A stretch of DNA of 64,000 bases, from NCBI GenBank assembly GCA_040839025.1, contig JBFPJN010000001.1, forward strand, positions 558,001 through 622,000, read 5' to 3'. The DNA is from Alphaproteobacteria bacterium LSUCC0719. GTDB lineage: Bacteria; Pseudomonadota; Alphaproteobacteria; Puniceispirillales; Puniceispirillaceae. The translations under genes were made by a program, and so were the position numbers. The notes beneath the pieces were generated by a model. That model worked only from the letters and a program-made list of their open reading frames with translations. It had not been told where the DNA came from and searched no databases. Position 1 is the stretch's first letter, and each line of letters opens with the position of its first letter. Shown here piece by piece: positions 1 through 9,296 of the stretch.

Positions 1-2
1 AG

Positions 3-1157
3 GGACGCGACATCGGCGAAATTCCGAAGGGACTGTATCCCGGTGCCTATCTGATTGATGTAGGCACGGCCCTGGCAGCGGAATTTGGCGACAGCTTCCT
101 CGATCAGGACGAACAGGAATGGCTTGAACCTGTCCGCAGTTTCACCATCGACGCCATCATGGCCGGCATTCGTGAAGACCTGCTGGCGCTTGGCATCAAC
201 ATGGACCGGTTCTCGTCGGAGCGTGCGTTGGTCGACAATGGTGCCGTGCAGACGGCAATCAACAGGCTGGAGGCGGCCGACCATGTCTACCGGGGCATTC
301 TTGAACCCCCGAAGGGCAAGGAACCGGAAGACTGGGAGCCACGTGAACAGCTGCTGTTCCGTGCTTCGGCATTTGGTGACGATACTGACAGGCCGCTTCA
401 GAAATCCGACGGCAGCTGGACCTATTTCGCGTCGGATGTTGCCTATCACATGGACAAGCTCGACCGCACCGGTGGTCCGCTGATCAATATTTTCGGCGTT
501 GACCACGGCGGCTATGTGAAACGCATGATGGCGGCTGTTGAAGCGCTGTCAGGTCACAAGGGTCAGCTTGACATTCAGCTGTGCCAGCTGGTCAATCTGA
601 TGGCTGACGGCAAGCCGGTGAAAATGTCGAAACGTGCCGGAAACTTCGTGACGGTTCGGGATGTCATTGATGCCGTTGGCGCTGATGTGATCCGGTTCAT
701 CATGTTGACCCGCCGCAGCGAACAGACACTGGATTTCGACTACGCACGGGTTACCGAGCAATCACGCGACAATCCCGTATTCTATGTTCAGTATGCGCAT
801 GCGCGCGCCAGTTCGGTGTTGCGGCAGACCGGGGACGTGATGCCAGACAGTGCAGCGCTCGAGCGTTTGACCGACCCTGCTGAAATGGCGGTGATCCGCC
901 ACTTGGCAGGTTGGCCGAAGCTGGTGGTGTCTGCGGCGCGCGCGCATGAACCGCATCGTGTTGCCTTCTATCTGATGGATCTGGCTGCGGCCTTCCATGC
1001 CCTGTGGACCGCCGGACGTGAGAACCCTGACCTGCGGTTCATCCGTGACGATGCGCCAGAGCTGACCGCGGCACGCCTCCGCCTTGTCAAGGCAACGGCT
1101 TTGGTGATTAGATCGGGCCTTGGTGTTCTGGCGATCGACGCACGAGAGGAAATGTAA
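3..1157 (+). CDS. argS: Arginyl-tRNA synthetase, C-terminal part (5' end outside window)
   Basis: Charges tRNA-Arg with arginine in the cytoplasm. The frame is open from base 3 and has no start inside the window, so the N-terminal catalytic half, including the HIGH motif, lies upstream. The visible part contains the class I signature in the form KMSKR (around base 623) and ends with the DALR-type anticodon-binding helical domain. The stop is 5 bases before the SPOR gene, so the two are probably co-transcribed. argS followed by a SPOR protein and scpAB is a common alphaproteobacterial order. Identity is secure; only the N-terminus is missing. Confidence 0.96.
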   Translation, partial: GRDIGEIPKGLYPGAYLIDVGTALAAEFGDSFLDQDEQEWLEPVRSFTIDAIMAGIREDLLALGINMDRFSSERALVDNGAVQTAINRLEAADHVYRGILEPPKGKEPEDWEPREQLLFRASAFGDDTDRPLQKSDGSWTYFASDVAYHMDKLDRTGGPLINIFGVDHGGYVKRMMAAVEALSGHKGQLDIQLCQLVNLMADGKPVKMSKRAGNFVTVRDVIDAVGADVIRFIMLTRRSEQTLDFDYARVTEQSRDNPVFYVQYAHARASSVLRQTGDVMPDSAALERLTDPAEMAVIRHLAGWPKLVVSAARAHEPHRVAFYLMDLAAAFHALWTAGRENPDLRFIRDDAPELTAARLRLVKATALVIRSGLGVLAIDAREEM

Positions 1158-1162
1158 GGCGA

Positions 1163-2134
1163 ATGGCACGTAACCCGGCTGGAAAAAGCGGCGGTATCTG
1201 GCTGAAAACGCTGCTTTTCGGTGTGCTTGCTATCGGGGGTATCGGGGCTGCCGCGATCATTCTTCAACCAATGCTCGTGACACCGGCGTCCGATGTTGTG
1301 TTGATCAAGGCAGAACCCGGGCCGTTCAGGGAAAAACCGGTATCACCAGGTGGTGCAAAAATCCCGCATACGGACAGTACGGTAATGGGCATGCTTGGCG
1401 GCATGGTCGAAAAACAGGAGGATGTTGAAATTCTGCAACCTCCTGCCGATGTGCCGGAAATGCCGCCACTTCCCAAAGCCGCAGATGAAACAATTGTCAT
1501 GGCGCCTGAACCTGCACCTGTCGTGCCGGCCGATGGTCAGGCCCCGAAAGTCCAGACACCTGATGCCAATACATCGGATGGTCCTGTCGATCTGGCAAAG
1601 ATTGCCTCGGCTACCGACCAGACCGCAACCCCGTCTGAAACCGGTGACAGTGATGCCGGTGCAGCAGGCAAAACAGACGGCAAAACAGAGGGCGAAACAG
1701 GGCCGGCAGACAGGCCTGGCGACGCTGATCAAACGGAAACACAGATTGCGGGAGCCCAGGGTTCTGAAACGGACAGCGCCTCCTCAGACACGGCCTCGCT
1801 GCAATCCATGCCAAAATCCAAGCCCGCCGAATCCAAACGGCCAAAAGGCCCAGCCGTGGAAGGTGACGAGCCGCTTTATCTGGTGCAGCTTGCCGCCTTT
1901 CGGAACGCCGCCACAGCGCGCGAACAGGCAGCTATGCTTGGGGGAAAGCATCAGTCCCGTCTGAGCGGGGTTGAACTTGGTACGATGAAGGTCGATGCCG
2001 GCGAGAACGGTATCTTCTGGCGGGTGATTACCGAGCCGCTTCAGCGGGTTGACGCCGACAACCTCTGCTCGGCTCTGAAACGTGCCGGACAGGACTGCAT
2101 CCTTCGCAAATTCGACAATCAGTCTTCATCATGA
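1163..2134 (+). CDS. SPOR-domain inner-membrane protein
   Basis: A 323-aa bitopic protein. A short basic N-terminus is followed by one membrane segment at about residues 12-35 (KTLLFGVLAIGG...). A long, low-complexity, Pro/Asp/Thr-rich periplasmic linker covers about residues 60-235. The C-terminus is a SPOR domain of about 75 residues (YLVQLAAFRN ... FWRVITEPL). SPOR domains bind denuded peptidoglycan at division septa, so a role in cell-wall remodelling at division is likely. It starts 5 bases after argS and is followed closely by scpA. The linker is poorly conserved in this family, so its sequence says little. Confidence 0.85.
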   Translation: MARNPAGKSGGIWLKTLLFGVLAIGGIGAAAIILQPMLVTPASDVVLIKAEPGPFREKPVSPGGAKIPHTDSTVMGMLGGMVEKQEDVEILQPPADVPEMPPLPKAADETIVMAPEPAPVVPADGQAPKVQTPDANTSDGPVDLAKIASATDQTATPSETGDSDAGAAGKTDGKTEGETGPADRPGDADQTETQIAGAQGSETDSASSDTASLQSMPKSKPAESKRPKGPAVEGDEPLYLVQLAAFRNAATAREQAAMLGGKHQSRLSGVELGTMKVDAGENGIFWRVITEPLQRVDADNLCSALKRAGQDCILRKFDNQSSS

Positions 2135-2156
2135 TGACCGCGGACACTCTGCCAGC

Positions 2157-2954
2157 ATGAATGATACCGACACCATCGACGAGCCATTTGACGAAGGGGC
2201 ACCGCCACGCGAAGCGCCCGAGCAACTGTCTCTGTTCGTCAATCTTGACGGGTTTGAGGGGCCGATTGATCTGTTGCTGTCGCTGGCCCGCGAGCAGAAG
2301 GTCGATCTGTCGCGCATCGCGATTCTGCCGCTTGCCGAACAATATCTGAGTTACATCGATACGGTACGACGCCTCGATCTGGAAGTCGCGGCGGATTATC
2401 TGGTTATGGCGGCATGGCTTGCCTATCTGAAATCACGGCTTCTTCTTCCTGATCCGGAACCGGAACAGGCCGAAGAGGTTATCGACATGACCGACGCGCT
2501 GAAATATCAGCTGTTGCGGCTGGAATCGATGCAGCAGGCGGCCAAACGGCTGATATCGCTGCCACGGCTTGGCCATCAGCGGTTTGCGCGCGGTGAACCC
2601 GAAACCTTTGAAACGGTCACTGAACCTGTCTGGACGGCGAGCCTCTATGACCTTCTTGCCTGTTACGGTGCCATCCAGTCGGGTGTTGAAAACCGGACCC
2701 TGACAATTGCCGCAACGAGGCTCTTTTCGGTCGAGGAGGCAGCGCAGAGACTGCGCGCGCTGGTCGGGCAGGTTCCCGAATGGACGGTCCTTGAATCCTT
2801 TCTGCCACCCAATCTGAAAACTGACCTGGACCGTCGCTCGGCGACAGCATCTCATTTCGTGGCATCGCTGGAACTGGCGCGCGAAGGAATGGTACGCTTG
2901 CGTCAGGACAGTCGATTTGCACCTCTTTTTCTCAGGTCGAGGGATCAAGCATGA
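2157..2954 (+). CDS. scpA: Segregation and condensation protein A (kleisin)
   Basis: ScpA is the kleisin subunit that bridges SMC heads and works with ScpB in chromosome condensation. The product is 265 aa. The conserved N-terminal ScpA signature is present (FEGPIDLLLSLAREQKVD), and the acidic N-terminus precedes it. I chose the ATG at 2157, which gives MNDTDTIDE. The upstream in-frame ATG at 2082 would add 25 residues that overlap the SPOR gene and look non-coding. The gene overlaps scpB by 4 bases, which implies translational coupling. The usual nagZ gene between the SPOR gene and scpA is absent here. Confidence 0.93.
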   Translation: MNDTDTIDEPFDEGAPPREAPEQLSLFVNLDGFEGPIDLLLSLAREQKVDLSRIAILPLAEQYLSYIDTVRRLDLEVAADYLVMAAWLAYLKSRLLLPDPEPEQAEEVIDMTDALKYQLLRLESMQQAAKRLISLPRLGHQRFARGEPETFETVTEPVWTASLYDLLACYGAIQSGVENRTLTIAATRLFSVEEAAQRLRALVGQVPEWTVLESFLPPNLKTDLDRRSATASHFVASLELAREGMVRLRQDSRFAPLFLRSRDQA

Positions 2955-3643
2955 CGGGCGGGATTTCGCTTAGCCAATGGGCCGCTGCCATCGAGGCGAT
3001 CATCTTTGCGGCATCAAAACCGGTTCGGGGCCCTGAACTTCAGGCGCAGCTTCCAGATGGTGTTGAGCTTGAATCCGTGCTGCCACTGATCGAAGCGCGC
3101 TTTGATGCGACAAGCGGCATTGAGCTGTGCCGCGTTGGCGATGCCTTTGCCTTTCGCACCCGCCCCGAGATTGCCGAGAGGTTGAACACTCACCGTCAGG
3201 TCGAGCGCCCGCTGTCACGGGCAGCGCTGGAGGTGCTTGCCATCGTTGCCTATCATCAACCGATCACCCGTGCGGAGATTGAGGAAGTCCGTGGCATCAG
3301 CCTGTCGCGCGGCACGATCGATATCCTGCTCGAACTTGGCTGGATAAAGCCGCGGGGCCGCCGTCGCACGCCGGGGCGCCCCCTGACCTGGGGAACCAGC
3401 CCGGCATTTCTGGATCATTTCGGACTTGAATCGTTGAGTGACCTGCCGGGGCTTGACGATCTGAAGGCAGCGGGATTGCTGCGCAAGGGACAGGTGATCG
3501 GTGGGCTGATCGACGGCGTGTCAGCCGACGATGACGAGGCTGAGGATATGATTGGCGAAGATGAGCCTGATCTTCTTGAAGAAGCCATGATCGATGCCGG
3601 CATGGGTATCGACGATGACGGGGAAGACAACATCAATGCTTGA
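2951..3643 (+). CDS. scpB: Segregation and condensation protein B
   Basis: Partner of ScpA and SMC in the bacterial condensin. The 230-aa product has the tandem winged-helix arrangement of ScpB. The most conserved block is in the second winged helix (EVLAIVAYHQPITRAEIEEV, RGTIDILLELGWI), about residues 90-140. The C-terminus after residue 190 is strongly acidic (DDDEAEDMIGEDEPD), a lineage-specific tail. Start and stop overlap the neighbours (4 bases with scpA, 8 with the ABC ATPase), so it sits inside one operon. Confidence 0.94.
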   Translation: MTGGISLSQWAAAIEAIIFAASKPVRGPELQAQLPDGVELESVLPLIEARFDATSGIELCRVGDAFAFRTRPEIAERLNTHRQVERPLSRAALEVLAIVAYHQPITRAEIEEVRGISLSRGTIDILLELGWIKPRGRRRTPGRPLTWGTSPAFLDHFGLESLSDLPGLDDLKAAGLLRKGQVIGGLIDGVSADDDEAEDMIGEDEPDLLEEAMIDAGMGIDDDGEDNINA

Positions 3644-4682
3644 ATTTCGCCATATCTCGCATGCCTATAACGGGAATGATTCGGTAAAGGATGTCAGCTT
3701 TTCCGTCGATGCCGGCGAGGTCGTGACGCTTCTTGGTCCTTCAGGCTGTGGGAAGACGACATTGCTGCGTCTTGCCGCCGGGCTGGAACGCCCGAAATCA
3801 GGTGAAATATGGCTTGATGACAAGCTTGTTTCCGATCCTGTTCAGGCGGTGCCCCCCGAAACACGGGGTGTTGGCTACATGTTTCAGGATTACGCGCTGT
3901 TCCCGCATCTGACGGTGCTTGAAAATGTTCTGTTCGGGCTTCGCAATCGCGGCAGTGAGGCGACGAGGCGCGGTCTCGATGTGCTGGCCGAGGCGAATAT
4001 CGAAACGCTTGCCGATTCCTATCCGCATGAATTGTCAGGCGGGCAGCAACAACGTGTTGCACTGGCACGCGCGCTGGCGCCACGGCCATCGGTGATCCTG
4101 CTGGACGAACCCTATGCTGGTCTTGACAGCCGGTTGCGCGAACGGATCCGTGACCAGATGCTGCATGTCCTGAAGGCGGCAGGTACAGCGGCCTTGATGG
4201 TAACCCATGACGCCGAAGAAGCCATGTTCATGTCGGACAACATCATTGTCATGTGTGATGGTGAGGTGCAGCAGACCGGGCGCCCGGTCAATCTCTATTG
4301 CCAGCCGAACAGTGCCTTTGTGGCGGAGTTTTTTGGCGAAGTTAATCGACTTGAAGGTCGCGTTGTAAATGGCTGTATCAAAACGGTTCTGGGTGATTTC
4401 AAGGCCCCGGATTCGATGCGGGAAGGGGATCCGGCGAGCATAGTGATCCGGCATGAGGCGCTGAATATCGAACCGCATGGATCAGAGGCGCAGACAAACG
4501 CGTTTGTCATGGAGGCGCGTCTTCTGGGGCGCGCGTCACTGATCCACCTGTCGGTTCCGACAGGAACCAAGGAGCTGCATTTTCATGCGCGGGTTCCGGG
4601 GTTGAATTCGCTGCAGACCGGCAGTCCGGTGCGGATAACTGTTGATACCGCCCAGGCGTTTGTTTTTCCGGCCAATGAATGA
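3636..4682 (+). CDS. ABC transporter ATPase, Fe3+/polyamine (FbpC/PotA-like) type, orphan
   Basis: Cytoplasmic ATPase of an importer, 348 aa. It has Walker A GPSGCGKTT (about residues 34-42), the signature LSGGQQQR, Walker B VILLDEP followed by the D-loop AGLDSR, and the switch-His loop VTHDAEEA. A C-terminal region with a TOBE-like fold starts at about residue 240. This layout matches FbpC/CysA/PotA ATPases. The ATG at 3636, which overlaps the scpB stop, gives the natural N-terminus MLEFRHISHAY. No permease or binding protein lies nearby, so its partners must be elsewhere. It is an unusual insertion between scpB and tatA. The substrate cannot be read from the sequence. Confidence 0.88.
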   Translation: MLEFRHISHAYNGNDSVKDVSFSVDAGEVVTLLGPSGCGKTTLLRLAAGLERPKSGEIWLDDKLVSDPVQAVPPETRGVGYMFQDYALFPHLTVLENVLFGLRNRGSEATRRGLDVLAEANIETLADSYPHELSGGQQQRVALARALAPRPSVILLDEPYAGLDSRLRERIRDQMLHVLKAAGTAALMVTHDAEEAMFMSDNIIVMCDGEVQQTGRPVNLYCQPNSAFVAEFFGEVNRLEGRVVNGCIKTVLGDFKAPDSMREGDPASIVIRHEALNIEPHGSEAQTNAFVMEARLLGRASLIHLSVPTGTKELHFHARVPGLNSLQTGSPVRITVDTAQAFVFPANE

Positions 4683-4740
4683 CACCCCAAGGCGGTGACA
4701 GGACAGGGCGAGGCTGACTGGCATCGGCCTGGGTGTCTTT
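4681..4740 (+). terminator. Possible weak terminator after the ABC ATPase
   Basis: GACACCC at 4681-4687 pairs with GGGTGTC at 4731-4737. AGGC/GCCT extends the stem after a 2-base bulge, and the stem is followed by TTT. The loop is long and the T-run short, so termination would be partial. It would separate the argS-scpAB-ABC run from tatABC. Confidence 0.3.
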
Positions 4741-4763
4741 GACGCAGGGGCCGTAACGATTGC

Positions 4764-4792
4764 TTGTTCATCTTAAACTCCCTGTCTATATT
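4764..4792 (+). promoter_or_regulatory. Candidate sigma70-type promoter for tatABC
   Basis: A -35-like TTGTTC (4764-4769) lies 17 bases from a -10-like TATATT (4787-4792). The pair is 62 bases upstream of the tatA start in a 172-base intergenic gap. Match by eye only. Confidence 0.45.
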
Positions 4793-4854
4793 CTCGATGA
4801 ATCCAGCGCGGCACGGACATCAGGCGTGCCGCTTCATAACCCAGGGGAAACAAA

Positions 4855-5175
4855 ATGTTTGGTGGTACGTTCAGCATCATGCACTGGCTTGTCGTACTTG
4901 CGGTCGTTCTGCTGCTTTTCGGCGGGCGCGGCAAGGTGTCGTCGATTATGGGCGATTTCGGCAAGGGATTGCGCAACTTCAAAACCGGCCTGAAAGGCGA
5001 AGGCGAAGCAGCCGAGGCCGAGGAGGTTGAGGAGGTCGAAGTCATCGAAGAGACTCCGGCACCGCAAAAGAAGGCCCCTGCGAAAAAGGCCGCTGCCAAG
5101 AAAAAGGCTGCCGCCAAGAAAAAGGCACCAGCCAAAAAAGCCGCAGCGAAGAAAAAAGCCGCCAAGAAAAGCTAA
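4855..5175 (+). CDS. tatA: Sec-independent translocase protein TatA with Lys/Ala-rich tail
   Basis: Pore-forming subunit of the twin-arginine translocase. The 106-aa product begins with the TatA membrane helix ([16 protein letters not shown]) and the FGxGK hinge and amphipathic helix ([19 protein letters not shown]). An acidic stretch, [11 protein letters not shown], follows. The last 38 residues are histone-H1-like [13 protein letters not shown] repeats, which are not part of the normal TatA fold. TatA is usually shorter. tatB follows after 13 bases. TatA identity is secure; the tail is the odd feature. Confidence 0.93.
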   Translation: MFGGTFSIMHWLVVLAVVLLLFGGRGKVSSIMGDFGKGLRNFKTGLKGEGEAAEAEEVEEVEVIEETPAPQKKAPAKKAAAKKKAAAKKKAPAKKAAAKKKAAKKS

Positions 5176-5188
5176 ACAGGGCCACGTG

Positions 5189-5632
5189 ATGCTGGACATT
5201 GGTGGCTGGGAATTTCTGGTTGTTGCCTTCGTGCTGATCATGGTGGTCGGCCCGAAGGAGCTTCCAAAAATGTTGCGCAGCTTTACAAATCTGACAAAGC
5301 AGATGCGGCGAATGGCCCGGGAATTCACCGATGGCATGAACCAGATTGCGGCCGATGCAGAGGTGGCCGATCTCAAAGAAGCCATGAACAAGGCCAAATC
5401 CGGTGATCTCGACGAACTTGCGGAAGTCATCGACCCGTCCGGCAAGGTTGGCGAATCCGTCCGCGAGATGAAGGACAGTGTCAGTGGCACTGGCGCATCC
5501 GACGATTTGAAGGAAATCGGCACGCTTGCCTCCGAGGCGGGTGATCGCATTGCGGCGGACGCCAACAGTGACGCTGCGCCTGAAGACAACAATAGTGAAA
5601 ACGACAAGTCCAAACGGACGGACAAGAGCTGA
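5189..5632 (+). CDS. tatB: Sec-independent translocase protein TatB
   Basis: TatB forms the substrate receptor with TatC. The 147-aa product starts MLDIGGWEFLVVAFVL, a single N-terminal membrane helix followed by the GPKELPKML hinge typical of TatB and a long amphipathic, charged helix. The ATG at 5189 gives the conserved N-terminus; a longer reading to 5027 only translates the tatA tail in another frame. The C-terminal part is hydrophilic and variable, as usual for TatB. It lies between tatA and tatC with small gaps. Confidence 0.93.
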   Translation: MLDIGGWEFLVVAFVLIMVVGPKELPKMLRSFTNLTKQMRRMAREFTDGMNQIAADAEVADLKEAMNKAKSGDLDELAEVIDPSGKVGESVREMKDSVSGTGASDDLKEIGTLASEAGDRIAADANSDAAPEDNNSENDKSKRTDKS

Positions 5633-5638
5633 CGAGCT

Positions 5639-6454
5639 ATGGCCGAAGAACAGCAAAACGAGGGTGGTGGCGCACAAATGTCGCTGATCGAACACCTGAC
5701 TGAGCTTCGCAATCGGCTCGGGGTGGCGTTGCTTGCCTTTGTTGTGTTGTTTCTGATTATCGTCGCACCGATGCCGGGCGGCGGGATGAACAACAGTCTG
5801 GCCAGCCACGTTTTCATCTTCCTGCAGGCGCCACTTGCTGAAATTCTTGAGGAAAAGGGCGGCGGTAGAATGATCTTTACCGCGCTTCATGAAGGGTTTT
5901 TCACCCAGATCAAGGTCGGGTTCTTTGCGTCAATTTGTGTGACATTCCCGATCCTGAGTATCCAGATCTGGAAATTCATCGCGCCGGCTCTCTACAAAAA
6001 CGAGAAAAGTGCCTTTCTGCCATTTCTGATCGCCACACCTGTTCTGTTCACCCTTGGCGCAGCCATGGTCTATTACATTGTCACGCCAATGGCCTGGAAC
6101 TTCTTTGTCGGTTTTGAAATGGCCGGGTCCGACGGTGCGCTGGCGATCGAGATCGAACCGCGCATTTCCGAATATCTGTCATTGATCATGCGGTTGATCT
6201 TTGCGTTTGGTCTGGCGTTTGAACTTCCCGTTGTCCTGTTGCTGCTGGTGCGAGCAGGGCTTGTATCTCCCGAAGGGCTGGCGGAAAAACGCAAGGTTGC
6301 GATCGTGATCGCGTTCGTCGCCGCCGCGATCCTGACACCGCCCGATGTGGTGTCTCAGCTGATGCTGGCACTTCCCATTATCGCCCTTTACGAGATTTCC
6401 ATTTTTGGCGCGAAGGTGATTGCGCCCAAGGCAACCGACGAGGCGGCAGACTAA
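5639..6454 (+). CDS. tatC: Sec-independent translocase protein TatC
   Basis: Polytopic inner-membrane component that recognises twin-arginine signal peptides. It has 271 aa and six hydrophobic segments. The conserved N-terminal motif MSLIEHLTELRNRL is at about residues 14-27, and the first periplasmic loop is followed by TALHEGFFTQIKVGFFAS. It starts 6 bases after tatB and completes the tatABC operon. Confidence 0.96.
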   Translation: MAEEQQNEGGGAQMSLIEHLTELRNRLGVALLAFVVLFLIIVAPMPGGGMNNSLASHVFIFLQAPLAEILEEKGGGRMIFTALHEGFFTQIKVGFFASICVTFPILSIQIWKFIAPALYKNEKSAFLPFLIATPVLFTLGAAMVYYIVTPMAWNFFVGFEMAGSDGALAIEIEPRISEYLSLIMRLIFAFGLAFELPVVLLLLVRAGLVSPEGLAEKRKVAIVIAFVAAAILTPPDVVSQLMLALPIIALYEISIFGAKVIAPKATDEAAD

Positions 6455-6499
6455 GCCGGGGTATCTCTACCGCCTTGATCATCTGAAACGAGCCATCCG

Positions 6500-7777
6500 A
6501 TGCATGACATCCGCTTTATCCGTGACCATCCTGAAGATTTCGATGCGGCACTGGCGCGCCGCGGCATTGACCCGCTGGCCAGCGCGATTCTGGAGATAGA
6601 TTCGCGCCGCCGCGCTCTGCAGGGTGAAATTCAGGAATTGCAGTCACGACGCAATCAGGCTTCGAAGGAAATAGGCATGCGCAAGGGCAAGGGCGAAGAT
6701 GCCGATGACCTGATCGCCGAGGTTAACGACATCAAAGCCAGCATGCCGGGTCTGGAAGGTGAAGAGGCAGGCCTTGCCGCCGCCCTTGAAGAACATCTTC
6801 TGGGACTTCCCAATATCCTCGACATGGATGTACCGGCTGGAAGCGATGAAACGGACAACAAGATGGTCCGTGAATGGGGTGAAATACCGTCATATGACTT
6901 TACCCCGCGTGACCATGTTGCCATTGGCGAGTCGCTTGGGCAGATGGATTTTGCCGCCGCCGCAAAGCTTGCCGGCGCACGGTTTGTCGTTCTTCGTGGC
7001 CAGCTTGCGAGGCTGGAGCGGGCGCTGGCAGCCTTCATGCTGGATATCCACACCTCCGAGTTCGGATATCAGGAAACCCTGCCACCTGTGCTGGTCAACA
7101 GCACGGCGATGACTGGCACCGGCCAGCTTCCGAAATTTGGCGAGGATCTGTTCCGCGCCGATGACAAATGGCTGATCCCGACAGCCGAGGTGCCGCTGAC
7201 CAATATGGTTGCCGATGAAATCTGGCCGGAAGACAGCCTGCCGATGCGCTTTACCGCGCACACTCCCTGTTTCCGGTCCGAGGCGGGCGCGGCGGGGCGT
7301 GACACGCGCGGCATGATCCGCCAGCATCAGTTTTCAAAGGTAGAACTTGTCAGCGTTACCCATCCCGACCAGTCGGCGGCAGAGCATGAGCGTATGACAG
7401 GCTGCGCCGAGACAATCCTGCAGCGGCTTGGTCTTGCCTACAGGGTGATGATGCTGTGTACCGGAGATACGGGATTCGGTGCCCGGAAAACCTATGACCT
7501 CGAAGTGTGGTTGCCCGGTCAGGACGAAGGACGCGGCCAGTATCGCGAGATTTCCTCGTGTTCGAACTGCGGACCGTTTCAGGCACGCCGGATGAAAGCC
7601 CGCTTCCGCGACAAGGAGGGATCAACGCAGTATGTCCACACCCTGAACGGGTCCGGACTGGCTGTGGGTCGTACGATGATCGCGGTGCTTGAAACAGGCC
7701 AGCAGGAAGATGGATCCGTGCGTCTTCCTGAAGCCCTGCATGACTATATGGGATGCGACGTTATCACGCCGATGTGA
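6500..7777 (+). CDS. serS: Seryl-tRNA synthetase
   Basis: Class II synthetase that charges tRNA-Ser. The 425-aa product has the N-terminal coiled-coil arm that binds the long variable arm of tRNA-Ser (about residues 28-110, with [21 protein letters not shown]). The catalytic domain follows, with motif 2 ([20 protein letters not shown]) and motif 3 ([13 protein letters not shown]). Length is normal. The gene follows tatC by 45 bases and is probably co-transcribed. A cognate tRNA-Ser(UGA) lies at 46303-46391. Confidence 0.97.
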   Translation: MHDIRFIRDHPEDFDAALARRGIDPLASAILEIDSRRRALQGEIQELQSRRNQASKEIGMRKGKGEDADDLIAEVNDIKASMPGLEGEEAGLAAALEEHLLGLPNILDMDVPAGSDETDNKMVREWGEIPSYDFTPRDHVAIGESLGQMDFAAAAKLAGARFVVLRGQLARLERALAAFMLDIHTSEFGYQETLPPVLVNSTAMTGTGQLPKFGEDLFRADDKWLIPTAEVPLTNMVADEIWPEDSLPMRFTAHTPCFRSEAGAAGRDTRGMIRQHQFSKVELVSVTHPDQSAAEHERMTGCAETILQRLGLAYRVMMLCTGDTGFGARKTYDLEVWLPGQDEGRGQYREISSCSNCGPFQARRMKARFRDKEGSTQYVHTLNGSGLAVGRTMIAVLETGQQEDGSVRLPEALHDYMGCDVITPM

Positions 7778-7842
7778 TGCCCGGTTCCGGTGTCGAAAGG
7801 CGGAGTTTGTTTGTTTTTTTTAGGGTATTGCCGAGGTAGCCA

Positions 7843-8610
7843 ATGTCTCCATTTTCTTCGATGTCGCCCGGGCGGATTCTTATCAGCAACGATGATGGGG
7901 TCGACGCCATTGGCATCAGAATTCTGCATGATATTGCCCTGCGGCTGAGCGATGATGTGTGGGTGATTGCGCCTGACAGCAACAGGTCCGGCATGTCGCG
8001 CGCCATTACCTTGCGTCGTGACGTGGTGATCACCCCGCTTGGAGACAAAAGGTTTTCCTGTTCGGGCACGCCAAGCGACTGCGTGATCATGGGGACGTCA
8101 CGGGTCATGGACGGCAAGCCGGATCTGGTTCTGTCCGGTATCAATGCCGGCATGAACGCGGCTGATGATGTGCTGTATTCCGGGACCATTGCCGCCGCCA
8201 TGGAAGGGGCGCTGATGGGGGTACCGGGGATTGCGCTGTCGCAGCGCAATGGTGGCATCGAGGAATCCGAATATGACGCTGCCATCATCCATGGAGAAAC
8301 CGTGATCCGCACAATACTCGAGGCTGGAATACCCGACCGGACCGTGATGAATGTCAATTTTCCACCGGTTCGCGGAGCAGACATTCTTGGCATCAGGCCG
8401 GCAACGCTAGATCGCCACAAATTCGGGGATCATGTGATTGATGGTGAGAGTCCGAATTCCTATCGTCTTGGCCCGTTGATGAGCCGAGAGCAGACAATTC
8501 CCGGAAGTGACCGTGCGGTGATGGACGAGGGGTGGATATCGCTGACGGCTTTGGGTATGGATATCACCGCAGGCGACATTCAGGCCGGGCTGACAGCTGT
8601 TGATTTCTGA
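7843..8610 (+). CDS. surE: 5'/3'-nucleotidase SurE
   Basis: Metal-dependent nucleoside monophosphate phosphatase of the survival protein E family, 255 aa. The metal-site motif RILISNDDGVDAIG is near residue 12, with the SurE signatures PDSNRSGMSRAIT and SGINAGMN further on. A GAGGT ribosome-binding sequence lies just upstream of the ATG at 7843. The surE, pcm and NlpD-like order is the same as the classic proteobacterial surE-pcm-nlpD cluster. Confidence 0.95.
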   Translation: MSPFSSMSPGRILISNDDGVDAIGIRILHDIALRLSDDVWVIAPDSNRSGMSRAITLRRDVVITPLGDKRFSCSGTPSDCVIMGTSRVMDGKPDLVLSGINAGMNAADDVLYSGTIAAAMEGALMGVPGIALSQRNGGIEESEYDAAIIHGETVIRTILEAGIPDRTVMNVNFPPVRGADILGIRPATLDRHKFGDHVIDGESPNSYRLGPLMSREQTIPGSDRAVMDEGWISLTALGMDITAGDIQAGLTAVDF

Positions 8611-8666
8611 CCCCGCCGTCAAGGGTGTGGATGGATCCTGCCAGAAGTTCGCGGTCGGGCAGGGGC

Positions 8667-9293
8667 ATGACTGACTTTCAACAGGAAAAAGCACAGCTGA
8701 CCATGACCCTTCGGGGGATGGGTGTCGTCGAGGCAGATGTCCTGTCTGCGATCGAGCAGGTGCCACGCGAAATGTTCGTTCCGGTGACGTTTCGTGATCA
8801 CGCCTATGAAAATGCGTCGCTCCCCATTGCGATGGAGCAGACAATCAGCCAGCCCTATATCGTCGCGCGGATGACGGCAGCGCTGCAGCTGACAGGTCGG
8901 GAGCGGGTTCTGGAAATCGGCACCGGCAGCGGATATCAGGCGGCCATCCTGTCTTTTCTGTGCCGCCGGGTCTATTCCATCGAACGGTTGCGTCCCCTTC
9001 TTGTCGAGGCAGAGACGCAGTTTCGAAAGCTGCGAATCACCAATATCACGACCAAAGTTGGTGACGGTGCGCGCGGCTGGCCCGAAGGCGCGCCCTTTGA
9101 CAGGATCATTCTGACATGCGCGCCGGTATCAATTCCTGTTGCGCTGTTGAATCAATTGAAAACTGGCGGCATCATGGTGGCACCGGAAGGCCGGGACCGG
9201 TCGCAGAAACTGGTCACGGTGCGTCGGACAGAAACCGGATTTGAAAAACAGGAACTTCTTGCTGTGAAATTCGTTCCGTTGGTAGAGGACTAG
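8667..9293 (+). CDS. pcm: Protein-L-isoaspartate O-methyltransferase
   Basis: Repairs isoaspartyl residues in damaged proteins with S-adenosylmethionine. The product is 208 aa from the ATG at 8667, which has GGGG a few bases upstream. An in-frame ATG at 8625 would add 14 residues with no family match. The SAM-binding motif I is clear (EIGTGSGYQAAILS), as is the family block AMEQTISQPYIVARM before it. It follows surE and ends 3 bases before the NlpD-like gene. Confidence 0.94.
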   Translation: MTDFQQEKAQLTMTLRGMGVVEADVLSAIEQVPREMFVPVTFRDHAYENASLPIAMEQTISQPYIVARMTAALQLTGRERVLEIGTGSGYQAAILSFLCRRVYSIERLRPLLVEAETQFRKLRITNITTKVGDGARGWPEGAPFDRIILTCAPVSIPVALLNQLKTGGIMVAPEGRDRSQKLVTVRRTETGFEKQELLAVKFVPLVED

Positions 9294-9296
9294 ACA

